The notes beneath the pieces were generated by a model, which made no database searches, had not been told where the DNA came from, and was given only the letters and a program-made list of their open reading frames with translations. Shown piece by piece: positions 12,754 through 40,616 of a stretch of 64,000 nt of DNA. The translations under genes were made by a program, and so were the position numbers. The stretch spans positions 29,423,001 through 29,487,000 of the forward strand of contig NC_068563.1 in assembly GCF_022201045.2 (NCBI RefSeq). The letters are read 5' to 3'. Source of the stretch: Citrus sinensis (lineage: Eukaryota; Streptophyta; Magnoliopsida; Sapindales; Rutaceae). Each line of letters opens with the position of its first letter. Position 1 is the stretch's first letter.

Positions 12754-13689
12754 TTCCGTATGACCTCTCCTCGACTACTTCTTGTTGTAACTAATCAGAT
12801 TTCTTGCTTGCTTGCAAATTGTAAATTGTATGTACAACTTAATTAGTGTTGATGCAAACATCAATCTTCAAGGATAGCTAATGATGTGAAGCTTGTAAGA
12901 ATAAGTTAATCCTGCTGCATGTATATGGACTTAGAATTCCTTAAGAATTGCTTTTTCTTAGCAAGCAGAGCAGAATAAACCAGTGAGCTTTTGTATTCGA
13001 AAATAAAACTTGAATTGATTTCAATGTTTACAGGCCAACGTCTATATATACATAAGAAAACAAAATGACAGCTAGCTAAAAGATAACAAATTCAGATAAA
13101 ACAAAAACAATCACTAAATCATTAGCCAATGATATAGAGCTTCTAGAATCTTCATCCATTCATCCCATGTGCTGATATTCCTCTGTATAACTGTTTTGCC
13201 ACCTCATTGGATTCGTCTCATTTCTTTCATCAGCTGACTGTAAATGTGTGTAGCTCAGGTGGCATGCCACTGTGTCATTAAAGTCAGCAGTTGACTGGCT
13301 AAGATCATGGCTGCCATGGCTGTTATTTTCAACATATGGTAGATTTCAAAATGACAAATAATCACTGTCCCATTTTTAGTTGTGGTTGTAAGCAGCCCAC
13401 GTAGTTCTTCAGTTTTTTTATTTCATTATAAAACTTTTTTTTTCCTTGGCATTATTAGCTGGAAGATTGATATAATTTTGATTCAAGATTTGTGTGCTTG
13501 CTTTCTTCAGAGAAACATATTTGGCAGCTTTTCCATGACATTATATGAGATTACTCCTTGCTGTTGTGAGTTAGCTGCCCATCTTGGTTCTGTTCACTAG
13601 ATGCCACACTGAATCTGCCAGTTTGCTGTTCTCTGTCAATCTTTTGAGAATGGCGGCCTGTCAGCTCTTCGGTGGTGATGCCTTATGTA
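12754..13689. other. Intergenic region upstream of UGT copy C
   Basis: No gene is supported. A stretch at about 13625-13680 is similar to 15898-15955 (roughly three-quarters identical by eye), so it is a dispersed or duplicated flank sequence. No clear TATA box was found for copy C. Confidence 0.4.
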
Positions 13690-14832
13690 ACACCCGTTGG
13701 TTTTGTTATATTAATATTATTATTATTATTTTTTTGAAAAGAAATTTCATTAAGCAAAACTAATTACAAACTGTTTAATAACCAAGAGGGTGGAGCTAAG
13801 TTCCACACTCTAGAATGTGACATAGAACTTCCTGCCCTCGCAATAGTGTGAGCAACAAAATTCGCAGATCGACGAACAAACGAGAACTTCACTTCTCCTA
13901 TAGATAGAGCTAATGCCCGACACTCCTCAATAATGAGACCAAAGCCATTAGGGCCTGAAAAACCAGTCAAAACTTGAAAAACTTGAAGGTAATCTATCTC
14001 AACAACACATGGGAACTGTAATTTCTTTAACCAGCTAAGGGCCTCCCGAATACCAAGAGCTTCTGCCTCCCTTGCACCAAACATTCCAGGTCTGCCAACA
14101 CACCTTGCTGCCAAAAAACAGCCATCTGAGTTACGAAGAACACACCCCAGCCCAAACCTTCTCTGTGATTCAAAAATGGCTGCATCTATATTGCACTTTA
14201 CCCAGCCAAACCTAGGCCTTTCCCAGCTCACAGCCCCATTGCCAACCTATGCACATCATCATCAACATAATACACTTGCTTTTTAGCTACTTGCCATTGA
14301 TATAACAACTGCCCAGCAGAATTTAAAACCTGCTGGACAGAGCCAAACTTGTCGTTCCAGATAATGTCATTTCGATGGATCCATATTCGCCAGCAAATCA
14401 TCATAGCTATATTGCAATCCTCCCTGCTGCAGCGTGTAAAAATATGCTCTAGCCACCCCAAAAAAGAAGCACAGCAGCCAACAAACCCAACAGGAGAAGA
14501 GAACCAGCATGACTTAGCAAAGCTGCATTCTATCAATGCGTGCAGGACAGACTCCTCATTAGCACTACACAGAGCACAAGTAGATGTAATCTCCACTCTT
14601 TTAGAGATTAAGTTAATTGCAGTAGGCAACACATTCTTTGCAGCCCTCCAAATAAAATTCTTAACCTTGCTAGGAACATTCAACTTCCACAGTTTCTGCC
14701 ACACACCGGCAAATAAATCAGGTGCAATAGGATTTAATAATTTGTAACAGCTCCTCACCGTATAGCAACCGCGAGGATGGCCATCCAGTACCAATTTATG
14801 TACTCGGAGGGTAGGTATGATTTTCAAGATAT
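13690..14832 (-). mobile_element. 5'-truncated LINE with zf-RVT and RNase H regions
   Basis: On the minus strand, 14827-14228 encodes a zf-RVT domain of the kind found downstream of plant L1-type reverse transcriptase. Its conserved W-x-L-x-V-P-S-K-V-K-x-F-x-W-R core and C-A-L-C...H-x-x-x-x-C zinc-ligand pattern are visible. Segment 14231-13764 encodes an RNase H-like (RVT_3) domain with C-N-I-D-A-A, E-A-E-A-L and a closing A-H-x-I-A-R. The two segments lie in different frames, overlapping near 14230, so at least one frameshift has occurred. The reverse transcriptase and endonuclease regions are missing, as expected for 5' truncation. The 3' end is marked by an A/TAA-rich tail (TTATTATTATT then T-run on +, about 13710-13735). 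I could not establish a clear target-site duplication. It is a dead copy. Confidence 0.85.
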
Positions 14833-16397
14833 GGATGCCTACTCTTTTTAATTAGAGCTATCTTGGCCGATTGTGTGCCATATAAAGTATAAAATGTGGG
14901 ATGACTAGTAATACATTTTTTAACATTGCCCTTCTGGTGGCCTCTTAGTGATGCCAAATTGAATTTGCCGTTCTGCTTATTTAGTCAATATTATAAATAT
15001 CGTTGCTTGACTGCTGTCTAGTTTTTTTTTTGGACAGTGACTGCTGTCTAGTTAGTATGAAAAGAAAGAAAAGAAGTTGAAATACTATTTCAGCATTGAC
15101 CCAAAAATTTGTTTGGTGACAAACGTCAATCCGCAGCTAATTTATTCATTATTTTCAATATGTTTGAAGAATCAAGAGTCCATATACTAAAATAAGGCTT
15201 TTTAAACCACCGAACTGAACGTCTGTCCTTTCAATAGACTCATTCAGAAGAAGATTTTTTTATTTTATTAGCGCTTGATTATTGAAGAGTTATCATGATT
15301 CATCATTCATGTGCTAAAAGGAAGGTATCAAAATCAAACCAAGGCTTTAATTATTAAGTGACTGTGACTGTGCAAATAAAATTGTCCTAACAAGAGATCA
15401 GGGACATGTCAAGTTGATCAGATTTTTATTTTTTAATGAAAAACAAATTTAATCACCTTTTTCCTTTTGACAACTCTTTCTTTAGTAGCGTAATTAGATA
15501 TTACAACATTAAAATATTTAGTAAATATCTACATTGTAGTTTGGAGGCTAAATAGATATGATTCAGTACTTAGTATGATGAAAAACCTAAAAAAAGAGTG
15601 TAGGAAGCCAAATTGATGTTATTCAATACTTAAGTAGAATGAAAAACATATAATATGTTTACTATTTTTATCAAAATATTTATTTAAAACTGTTATTTAT
15701 AATACATAAATAACTTTTATTTCATTATCATAGTTTTGTTGACACAGTAACCATAATTTTTTAAGTCATAACACCTCCATATCAAATATGACCTAAATCA
15801 TGAGAAATCACGTCTTGTTTACTCCGAAATGTTTGGTAATTAGCATATCTTCATTGCATTAAAAGAAACAGCAGTCTAAATATTTGAAACTCTCAGTTTT
15901 CTGTTCTTTATCAATCCCTACAAGGATGGTGGTCTGTGAGCTCTTTAGTGGTTATGGGCTCACAGTGTTTCGCGTAGCTTGTGCTTTTGACATGGTTCGC
16001 TTCTTTGTTATTATTTTCAACACTTTTTACTTCTTGTAGTATCCCAAATCACTAACAAGAGAATTCTTGAACTAGTTTGTAAATTTTAATATACTTTTTG
16101 AGTTCTCCTAATCTATGATTTCATTCTGTTCTGTCACAGGAAGCGCTTTACTTAAAAGCACACCGAATAGCACTAAAAAAACTACCTTCTTTCTGAAGCA
16201 TGGGAGGGTAAAATCAATGGCTAATGTAAACAGTGAGTTACAGTTATAAATGAGGAGTTGTAGCTTTAAATGAGTTTCTTATTTGTTATTGGTGCAACTA
16301 AGACAGTGGATTTTATAATTAATGAGGCTAAATCCCATTCATTATTAGCTATGCTATTAATAGTTACTAAATATGTCACTACTTTCCTAAATTATTG
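14833..16397. other. Intergenic region between the LINE and subtilase copy 1, with a UGT relic
   Basis: No intact gene. The segment at about 15045-15185 matches the UGT introns and is listed separately. A short direct repeat (GACTGCTGTCTAG, about 15009 and 15040) flanks a T-run. Around 15898-15955 lies the partner of the repeat at 13625-13680. The rest is AT-rich with nothing recognisable. Confidence 0.4.
15045..15185 (-). pseudogene. Decayed UGT intron relic
   Basis: The piece TTGTTTGGTGACAAA followed by GTCAAT and CAG matches the intron of UGT copy B at about 8186-8215 almost base for base. The following part, up to TGTTTGAAGAATC, matches the copy C intron near 12070-12100. Neither flanking exon is recognisable. 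This indicates that a fourth UGT copy once stood between copy C and the subtilase array and has decayed to non-coding sequence, with the LINE now close by. A by-eye match; an alignment would settle the extent. Confidence 0.55.
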
Positions 16398-16405
16398 TAT
16401 AAATT
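16398..16405 (+). promoter_or_regulatory. Probable TATA box of subtilase copy 1
   Basis: TATAAATT lies 48 bp upstream of the ATG at 16446. The spacing matches the TATA elements of copies 3, 4 and 5 (36-53 bp), which suggests a very short 5' leader shared by the family. Confidence 0.45.
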
Positions 16406-16445
16406 GGTCTTTGATGCTCTTTAGTTTTAAGAATCATAACAAAAG

Positions 16446-20494
<4,049 letters not shown>

Positions 20495-21631
20495 ATGATC
20501 ATGCTTGATAGCAATATATAATAAGACCTGAAATAATTTAACAATTTTGTACGGTGCAAAAGTGGTGTTTGGTTCATTTGCAATTCCGGATCGCCTGTCT
20601 ACTTTGCAATTCAGGCTTTATGGGTTCTGCCAATCACCTAACGCACCGAAAGCAATGCTTTACGCTTCTACTTTTAAGATGCAATAAGCCTATGATAGAA
20701 AACAAAGCTGCTTCTCTAATCCTAAACTACATGAATATACATGTATGAGCTAACAATAATTTCGTACAAGAAACCGGGGAACACCACATCAGTTTACTGG
20801 AATTAAAATCAAGCTATGAACCTCTAATCATCAAACGAGGTTCTGGAAAATTATTAACAAGCAAAGTAAAGAATGACTTGGGAAAAGTAGATGTTTGCTC
20901 ACATTCATGTACTAAGGAGCACAGACCAAAAAGAACAACTCAGAAGATTTTTTTTGCTCACATTCATGTTCATTGGCTTTCATTTAAATTAGTACTGTAA
21001 TGAGATGGAGCCTTTGTAGGTGAAAGATAAGAATGACTTGGGGAAAACCGCATGCCGAGATTCTTCTTTAGAATGTTACAATCTATGCCATGTCCTTTTC
21101 GCCATAAGTGAAGGCTTGGAATTCACAGTTTCCAGAGTTTGCTTCAACTTAGACAGATTTGGTTTTATTCTCGAGTTAGGTTCATTCATATAATTGATTC
21201 TTGGAATTATCACATTGTTAATGAAAAAGAAAAATATTCATATCTCCATTCCCAACAAAAGAGAAAAGTTCAAATTTGATTACTCTCAATGACCTATTCC
21301 CAGATAGTTGCTGAGATGGAAAGAGTTTATCTCCTTTTTTATTATAAGTAATCCAAAAGCTTTTATGGTAGCACAACTAAAATTTCATATACGAAAATTG
21401 AAGTTTTTACTCAAATAGTATTTGTTTTCATGGTAATTAATTCATTGACACAGAATGTAAATGGCTGTTCTATTAGTATTAGCCTATAAGCAGTATTTCC
21501 TTTATTGCAGAATTAATGCCTTAAAAGGTGCAAACATATCTGCCTATACGTTGGAGACTTTATTTACTGTAAATTCTTTGTGTGTACATATATCTCTCAT
21601 TTCATCTCTCCACTCTCATAACAATTAGTAA
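20495..21631. other. Intergenic region between subtilase copies 1 and 2
   Basis: It carries the 3' flank of copy 1 and the promoter of copy 2. No gene or transposon was recognised. The short open frame near 20554-20748 has no domain and is not conserved in the other spacers. A weak TATATC at about 21588-21594, roughly 40 bp before the ATG, could be the copy 2 TATA element. Confidence 0.45.
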
Positions 21632-24746
<3,115 letters not shown>

Positions 24747-25257
24747 TAAATGATCTTCATGATGTAAAGGGAGAAAATTAGTAGTGCCATGTTGATCTAA
24801 TATCAAGTTGCAGATACGAATAAAATGAAAGGGATCGAACTTGCTTGATTAAGAAAATTAATATGTGTTATGAATTTGAATTAGTTCATACCAGTTAATG
24901 ATTTCAAATTCAAAGACATCAGTTATCATAAATTCTTGAATCTGCACCTTAATAATCTCCCCTTTCTTTCTACATTCGTTGAATCTGTCAAATTTCATTT
25001 TGGAAAAGGGAAGCAGTGAAAGAATCATATCTTTCCTTTATATTTGTGGAGATTTTTGAGGAAATTATTCTTTTTAACAACTTTAAATATCTTACTTCCC
25101 TAATTAAGGTCATGCTATGTTACACAATAACCCTTAAGTTGTCACAAAAAAATTAAGTTGTAGTATATGAAATAATTGAGTTGTTATGGATGACAACTCA
25201 TAGGTTCCAACCCCCTAATTGTTACTTGATCTTGGACAGGTGCATGAATTATTACTG
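24747..25257. other. Spacer after subtilase copy 2
   Basis: AT-rich with no recognisable feature before the subtilase relic that begins near 25258. Confidence 0.4.
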
Positions 25258-26095
25258 TCTTTTGAGGTTGATTTGACGCATTATGGCGTCGCAATTGGTG
25301 CATTACATGCCAAGGAGAGTGTTAGGTTCTAGGGTTTTGATTAAAGAATTCAAGAGAAAAGCAATGAAGATAAGAAAGAAATTAAAATAAACTACTAGCG
25401 TCCTAATAGAGCGAGGTACACCAACCGTTCATTGTGCAGGAGACAGTGATCCAACATCTGCAACAGTATCAAGTGTTGCACCGTGCGTTCTAACTTTGGG
25501 AGCAAGCCACGTTGACTGCCAAATTGTTGACAAAGTTGTTCTACGGAATGGAAAGTTTTATCAATTTACAATTGTAGGTTGGGTGTTGTTGCTCCTAATT
25601 GTGTCTACATGTACAGGGGAATTCAGCTAACTCTTTCGAACTGCCAGGATCAGAATTGCCTCTTGTATATGGAAAAGATGTTATAAGTTTATGTAGGAAA
25701 CATATACATAAGAATAAATATGGAATTTTAGATTTTAAGTTAATTTAGTATTTAGTATTATTTTAGGCTTTATCTTATTTTAGTAAATTTATTTGAATCA
25801 TATTTGTAATTCTAGTCTAATTAGAATTACTTCCGCATTGCGTCACAAGTCAATGTGATGAATTCCATGGCCAGAAATTCCGTACGCTATACCAATTTTA
25901 ACATATAAATTTTATTCATGGGAAGAGAGCAAAAACTCAAGTCTTGGATTTCAGGGGTTACATGGAGGGATGTTTAGATAGTAAATTAGTGAAAAAGGTA
26001 AGATTTTATTAAGTAGTACCTTGGGGGAGTTCCAATTTACAAGAAGAAGCTCGTAGTCATAGAGCTGGTGCCATTGGGCTGCTTGTACCGAGAAA
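25258..26095 (+). pseudogene. Subtilase relic (exon 5-7 pieces)
   Basis: Pieces of a cucumisin-like subtilase lie in order on the + strand. Near 25285-25315 is the V-A-I-G-A-x-H-A segment of exon 5. At 25420-25560 is the rest of exon 5, with recognisable V-S-S-V-A-P, D-K-V-V-L and N-G-K. At 25616-25680 is exon 6 (N-S-F...L-P-L-V-Y-G-K). At 25945-26095 are parts of exon 7 (C-L-D-S-K-L-V-K and R-A-G-A-I-G-L). Frames are interrupted, and exons 1-4 and 8-10 are missing. Residues such as V-D-C-Q-I-V-D-K differ from copies 1-6, so it derives from another subfamily member and not from a neighbouring copy. Confidence 0.82.
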
Positions 26096-26646
26096 TGCAC
26101 AAAATGACGTTTTTGTTGTTTCTTTTCTTTTTTTTATTTATTTATTTTTTCTTCTAGTTATTATCTGATAACAATTCAATTTCCTTGTCGCTCATATAGA
26201 ACTTCAATAGTCAGAACAGTTTTTAATGTATTTTAGAATTTCGTTCGGATAAATGGAAAATGCATGAAAAAATTTCTTTCTTAAGACATTAATTCCATAA
26301 GTGCATGCAAACAGAAAAGAAACTCTACAACCACCATTTAATACAAAATCACCAGTTCATTGTACTGGTACATATTCTGAATTCTGATCTGGGCGCTTCC
26401 TTATTTGCAATAATCATGATTAGTTTCTAATTATACATTATTACTCCTATTTCTGAATATGAAATCTCTATCAGAAAACTTATATAGTAAGTTCGTCCAA
26501 TCAAAAGATATGTAAATTGGTGATCATTCCAACTACCGAATACCTGTATACTGCAAGATGCATTCTATATCAAGGAAAATGAATATATGGAAGCTTATTA
26601 AACATGAGATCGTAGTCTAGATTATCCTCAATCCTACAACTCTCAA
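26096..26646. other. Promoter region of subtilase copy 3
   Basis: Non-coding. About 345 bp (roughly 26255-26600) is homologous to the region upstream of copy 4 (roughly 30665-30985): the same order of short blocks such as AAGTGCATGCAA and TTATTTGCAATAA is visible. This shows that the promoter was duplicated with the gene. Confidence 0.6.
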
Positions 26647-26655
26647 TATAAATAG
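26647..26655 (+). promoter_or_regulatory. TATA box of subtilase copy 3
   Basis: TATAAATAG, 43 bp before the ATG at 26690. It aligns with TATAAAAAG upstream of copy 4. The spacing implies a 5' leader of only about 10-15 nt. Confidence 0.6.
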
Positions 26656-26689
26656 AATTGGTTTCGCTTCAAAATGAGGCATACAAAGA

Positions 26690-29829
<3,140 letters not shown>

Positions 29830-31016
29830 AATTCTACATGATATTTATACTGTTTTAGTCTTGGAATAAATTCCCCGATTAATCGAAAATTTGTTACAAC
29901 ATTTCTTAAGTTTCTAGTAATTTTTGGTCTTGTATTCAGTGAACTATAAATAATGATCTTCAATTTGTAATCTGCTTCTCAGTAATTTTTATTCTCATTT
30001 TTTTCGATTTTTTTGTAATTTTTATTTTAGTTTGCCATAAGAAGCCAATTATGGTGGAGAAGTAGGTTACTTACAAAAATTATAGTTCTTACACAAAATT
30101 AATCCTCATTATGAAATTCCTCAATAAAACCTTTCAAACACATTTTTACAAGTTTGAAAATATTTGAATAATCATTTGCGGAAGAAGGTTTTATTGTACA
30201 AATAATTTGATATTCAAGGAATAATAAACCTCATTTACTTTCAATATTTTTTTTGAAAAAAGAAAAAAGAAAAATGCATGAACAAATTATACGTATAATG
30301 TGCACCTCGACAAAGCAATGAAGCCTCAAACACCTTAAGCAAATACAAAACATGTTCCATTAATATCTTGTATAGCATCTAGAATTCATAAATTTTCCAA
30401 CCTTCAATCTTTTGGTTACATTTTATTATCTCTCCAGTTCCTGTTACCCAGCTGCTATATATGACGGGTTGTTGTTTATCGGGCCAGAGAGCCTTCTGAG
30501 GACAGAACATAAAAAAGTGATTTACAAGTTTTTTTACTTCAGAGAGGCCAAGTGGGCATAGGAAGAACCCTTTGAAGTAAATTCAATTAGCTGTGCGACT
30601 TCCGGAAATTTACAAGGAGAGAAACAGATAGCAAAAGAAACTGTTAATGCATGTTGGAATTTTATTAGAATTTATAGAAAATGCATGAAAAAAAATAATA
30701 TCCTTTTAAGTCTTTAATTCCTTAAGTGCATGCAATCAGAAAAGAAAACAGGTTCATTGCACCAGTTCATAATCTTATCTGTGCTTCTTTATTTGCAATA
30801 AACGGTTCAGAATTTTCTGTAGTTTCTGATTACATATTATTGCACTTGATTCTGATTAATCTCAGTTTAGAAAACTAAGCCAAGTTCATGCAATAAAGGT
30901 ATATAAGTTGATAATTCCAAGAAACGATTAGCTGTAATGATAAGATGCAATCTGTATCAAGGATTATGAATAAGGAAGATTAATAAACATTCATTCTCCT
31001 GAATCACTACCCATAA
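29830..31016. other. Intergenic region between subtilase copies 3 and 4
   Basis: No gene is supported. The right third (about 30665-30985) is the duplicated promoter shared with copy 3. The left part is AT-rich 3' flank without recognisable features. Confidence 0.5.
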
Positions 31017-31025
31017 TATAAAAAG
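31017..31025 (+). promoter_or_regulatory. TATA box of subtilase copy 4
   Basis: TATAAAAAG, 36 bp upstream of the first base of the ATG at 31061 measured from the last A/T core; it aligns with the copy 3 element. It implies an unusually short 5' leader. Confidence 0.6.
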
Positions 31026-31060
31026 ACACAGTTTCTCAATAACATGAAGTATAGAGCAAT

Positions 31061-34193
<3,133 letters not shown>

Positions 34194-35386
34194 AAAACTC
34201 CAAATTGTATGCAGCATTCCCTAAGATTCAAGTGAAGTTTAAATCCTGTACTCAGATCAAGGCACTATACATGTATAATAATCTTTGATGAGTGTATCTG
34301 CTTCTAGTCATTTGCATTCTCATTTCTGCAGGTGTTTTTTTTTTCCCCCCTTCAAAATGCCGTTTAAGAAATTCTAGAAAGGGCAAAATAAATGAGCACA
34401 GATAAATTTATCGTCTGTCTCCGAAGAGACGAGCACAGATAAATTTATGCTTGTTGAATTTAGCCACTTTTTAAGGCATATGTCGTACTTCAACTAGCTG
34501 GAGAGCGTGCCACTGAAGATTTTCAGCTTTGGCTGTGAAACCCAGCCCCAATTTTTTCGACTTCACTGTGCACAAATCATTATCTGGGTCTAGGCAAAAC
34601 CATGATGTGAGGCCGGGAGGCCCATTAAAAAAGGAATCACTTTTTCGGTCGGTTTGAAGAGGTTTAAGGATAATGAAATCAAATTAATAAAAAAAAAATT
34701 ATGACTGAATATGCTTTAATTAAATAACGCATTTCATTGACTTAATTTTCTTTTAATGTTTCGTTAATAATTTATGAATTTAGGTATGAGATTTGATGAA
34801 TATCATTTGCAGTACTGTCTAGAAAATTTGAGTAGTTTATTAGATATTATAGCATTTGTTGTATTTGACTAATAGAATTCATTAGAGATTAGATGTTAGG
34901 GTAATGGCACAGAGGTGGTGCTTTTGACTCAACATTTTTTTATCCGTGGCGCTTTTTATTGTAGCTTAAGAGAGCGTATTAGGTTTGATGGTTGTTATTC
35001 CTTCGTTAATTCTAACAGGTGTGTTAGTGATTTTGATATTCTTTAAAGTATTTTAGATAGATGAAAATAGAAAATTTAATGTAATTAATAAAGTAAGCCA
35101 TCTGAAAATCATCCAATCAATGATATGATGACACCTTACTTTGTATACATAATATTTGTACAAAAGTTTGTATCCGTATTATTATTGAATTTTAGATATG
35201 TAATTCTATGGTATTAGCAAATTATTAAAATAGACATTGAATATAAATTTTTTAGATTAGTTATGACCTGAGATAAAACCGAGGCATTATGCAGTGAAAT
35301 AAAACTTCAGAAGAAACATGGGCGTACAGCAAGCAATTGAAGTTCAATTTATTCCATTTCCAACTACACATATCGCGTTATATATT
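34194..35386. other. Spacer between convergent subtilase copies 4 and 5
   Basis: Holds the 3' flanks of both genes and a relic of the PPR gene at about 34540-34678 (listed separately). The rest is AT-rich with no recognisable feature. This is the orientation switch point of the array. Confidence 0.55.
34540..34678 (+). pseudogene. Relic of the THA8-like PPR gene exon 1
   Basis: The stretch matches part of exon 1 of the PPR gene at about 45136-45300. Matching blocks include GCCCAATT...GACTTC, TAGGCAA-ACCATGA, GGGAGGCC, and GGTTTGAAGAG-TTTAAGGAT followed by AATGAA. There are small gaps and no open frame. It lies on the same strand as the intact gene but 10 kb away, downstream of subtilase copy 4. 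A segment carrying the end of the PPR neighbourhood was therefore duplicated together with subtilase DNA, and then decayed. Confidence 0.75.
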
Positions 35387-38550
<3,164 letters not shown>

Positions 38551-39834
38551 AATTAATTGTTAAATGCTTCATGATTAATTAAGCGAAACAAACACTATTT
38601 ATATTGTGAGTCGTGCCTTAAGATATCTGATTCATGTTTTCTAACCTAAGCATCCATATTCACATCTATGGTTAATATCTCAAGGTCAATAAATGCATTT
38701 GCAATTAATGGCTATGAATTGATTGCAATAATCAAGCTATTTGCCTTTATTTGTTAAATTACAGCTATGTTTTGCAATAAAGATATTCAGAGTAAGGTCT
38801 AGTAATGAGCAATTAGTAAAGAAAGATAAAGATGTGAAGAACTTAAAAATGCATATATATATATATATAAGAAGCCATTTTTTTGAACATATAAAACGCA
38901 AAGAGAACTGCCAGATTCTGAAGTAAATGCTAATTATAGAGTTTTATTATTCTGAAATTCAATAAGAACAGAATCCATAACCCATTTTGGTATGCAAGAA
39001 CATGTCAGCTTGTACCTGTGGTTTTTCTTTTTCGAGAGCCTTAAACAATATCTTGATAAGTTCTTGCAACCTCGCTCCTTTTCGTTACGAATTAAAACTC
39101 TAATCCCTTACCATAAAGAGAAAATTAAAGAATAAAACCAGAGGCAGCATATAGTGGTAAATTCAATGAAAGCCTGTGAACAGTGAAGAAAAGAGAGAAT
39201 TAGTAATTCTGAATTACATTTATATTTCTCATGCTCATACCAATCCGACATATATATCTAAAGTGGACCTCTTTAATAATAACATTTTCTCAATTGCAGA
39301 AAATTTAAAGATCTAAATTACCTTTACTAGCTCATAAAAAGTAATTAATAGATTAATCTAGTATATTGCAAAACAATTTCCTAGTTGGACATTAACAAAT
39401 TTTACAGTAATTTTTTTATTTATTTATATTCATAAACTATAATTGATATATAATTGTAGTCCGTAGATTAAGAAATTTAAACAAAGTTTAAATTCAATTC
39501 GTATCCGTTTGTTTATTAATTCTGTTTAAATAAATTAAATTAATGAAATCAAATATTTTTCAATGGCAGTGGCTCAAATTATAACATATGTAACTTGTAT
39601 CAAACCTTTAAGTAGCTTCTCATGAGCGCTTAGTTGTTTGCCTAATAACAATTGAGTCATACAGAAAAACTACTTATGAATTTATGTAAGTTACATCATA
39701 TGTGATATATTAATTCAAAACTGCATAATGAAAGAATAACTAAAAAATAATTAGGAGAAAAAATTACTTATTGAAGATTATTCTCTTGAACTTGACTGGA
39801 AACTTGGGAAATATATATTGCAAGAAATTCAAGT
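38551..39834. other. Intergenic region between subtilase copies 5 and 6
   Basis: Includes the copy 5 promoter (TATA at 38595-38603), a short AT microsatellite at about 38853-38868, and AT-rich 3' flank of copy 6. No gene or transposon was recognised. Confidence 0.5.
38595..38603 (-). promoter_or_regulatory. TATA box of subtilase copy 5
   Basis: On the minus strand the sequence reads TATAAATAG, identical to the copy 3 element, and lies about 45-53 bp before the ATG at 38550. Confidence 0.6.
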
Positions 39835-40616
39835 TCAATTGGGAATTTTATTTAAATTCTGTACCCCTTGTGAATGTACTACAATTGGACTTCTCACAAT
39901 GTGACTACCATCAAACCACACTAGGGCTGCTGAGACAATTGATCCACTTGCCAAACCTTTTCCTGTAACGGTCACTATAAAAGACTTCTTCTCATTCAAG
40001 GACCTAAAAGAGAGAACTTCCGGCACGACGTTGACACTAATTTTTGAATTTTGCAAGATTCTTGCCTTGTAAGTTGAGTTCGGAAGGCCAATGTTCGTAA
40101 CTGTTCTTGGAAATTTGATTGTGAAAGACTCCCCGGATGAAACTTGAGCTGCCATTGAAGGGTAATTAAGATCTTTCGGGGATGTTTTCTCTGAGCCTTT
40201 AGAGCAGGTGCTGTTATCTCCGGATATTGTTCTAAGTTTGTCCACATCATAACCCATGCTGCAGAGCATGTTTATGTAATCTTGTTTGAAAGCTTCGTAT
40301 ACAAGACCTGGATTGGTAGCTTTTACCGGATTAATATGTCCTGATCCGTATGCAAATTCAGCTTGTGTATTTTTGGAAGAATTCATCGGCCATGCTACGG
40401 GCAGAACAAATTTATTTCTTCAGAAGTGTAAAACTATTAAGTAATTATCAGAACAGCATGGATGATAAAATAAAGGATTACCTGTAGTCATTATAGCAGA
40501 TTTGATGGCAGAAGGAGACGAATCAGGGTGAAATTATTTAACATATGCAGCCACACCAGCAGCATGAGGACATGCCATGGATGTTCCGGATATTATATTG
40601 TATTTAACATGCCTCT

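Noticed and set aside
13676-14842. GATGCCT as the target-site duplication of the LINE
   Set aside because: It occurs near both ends but not directly against the A-rich tail, and it is short enough to be chance.
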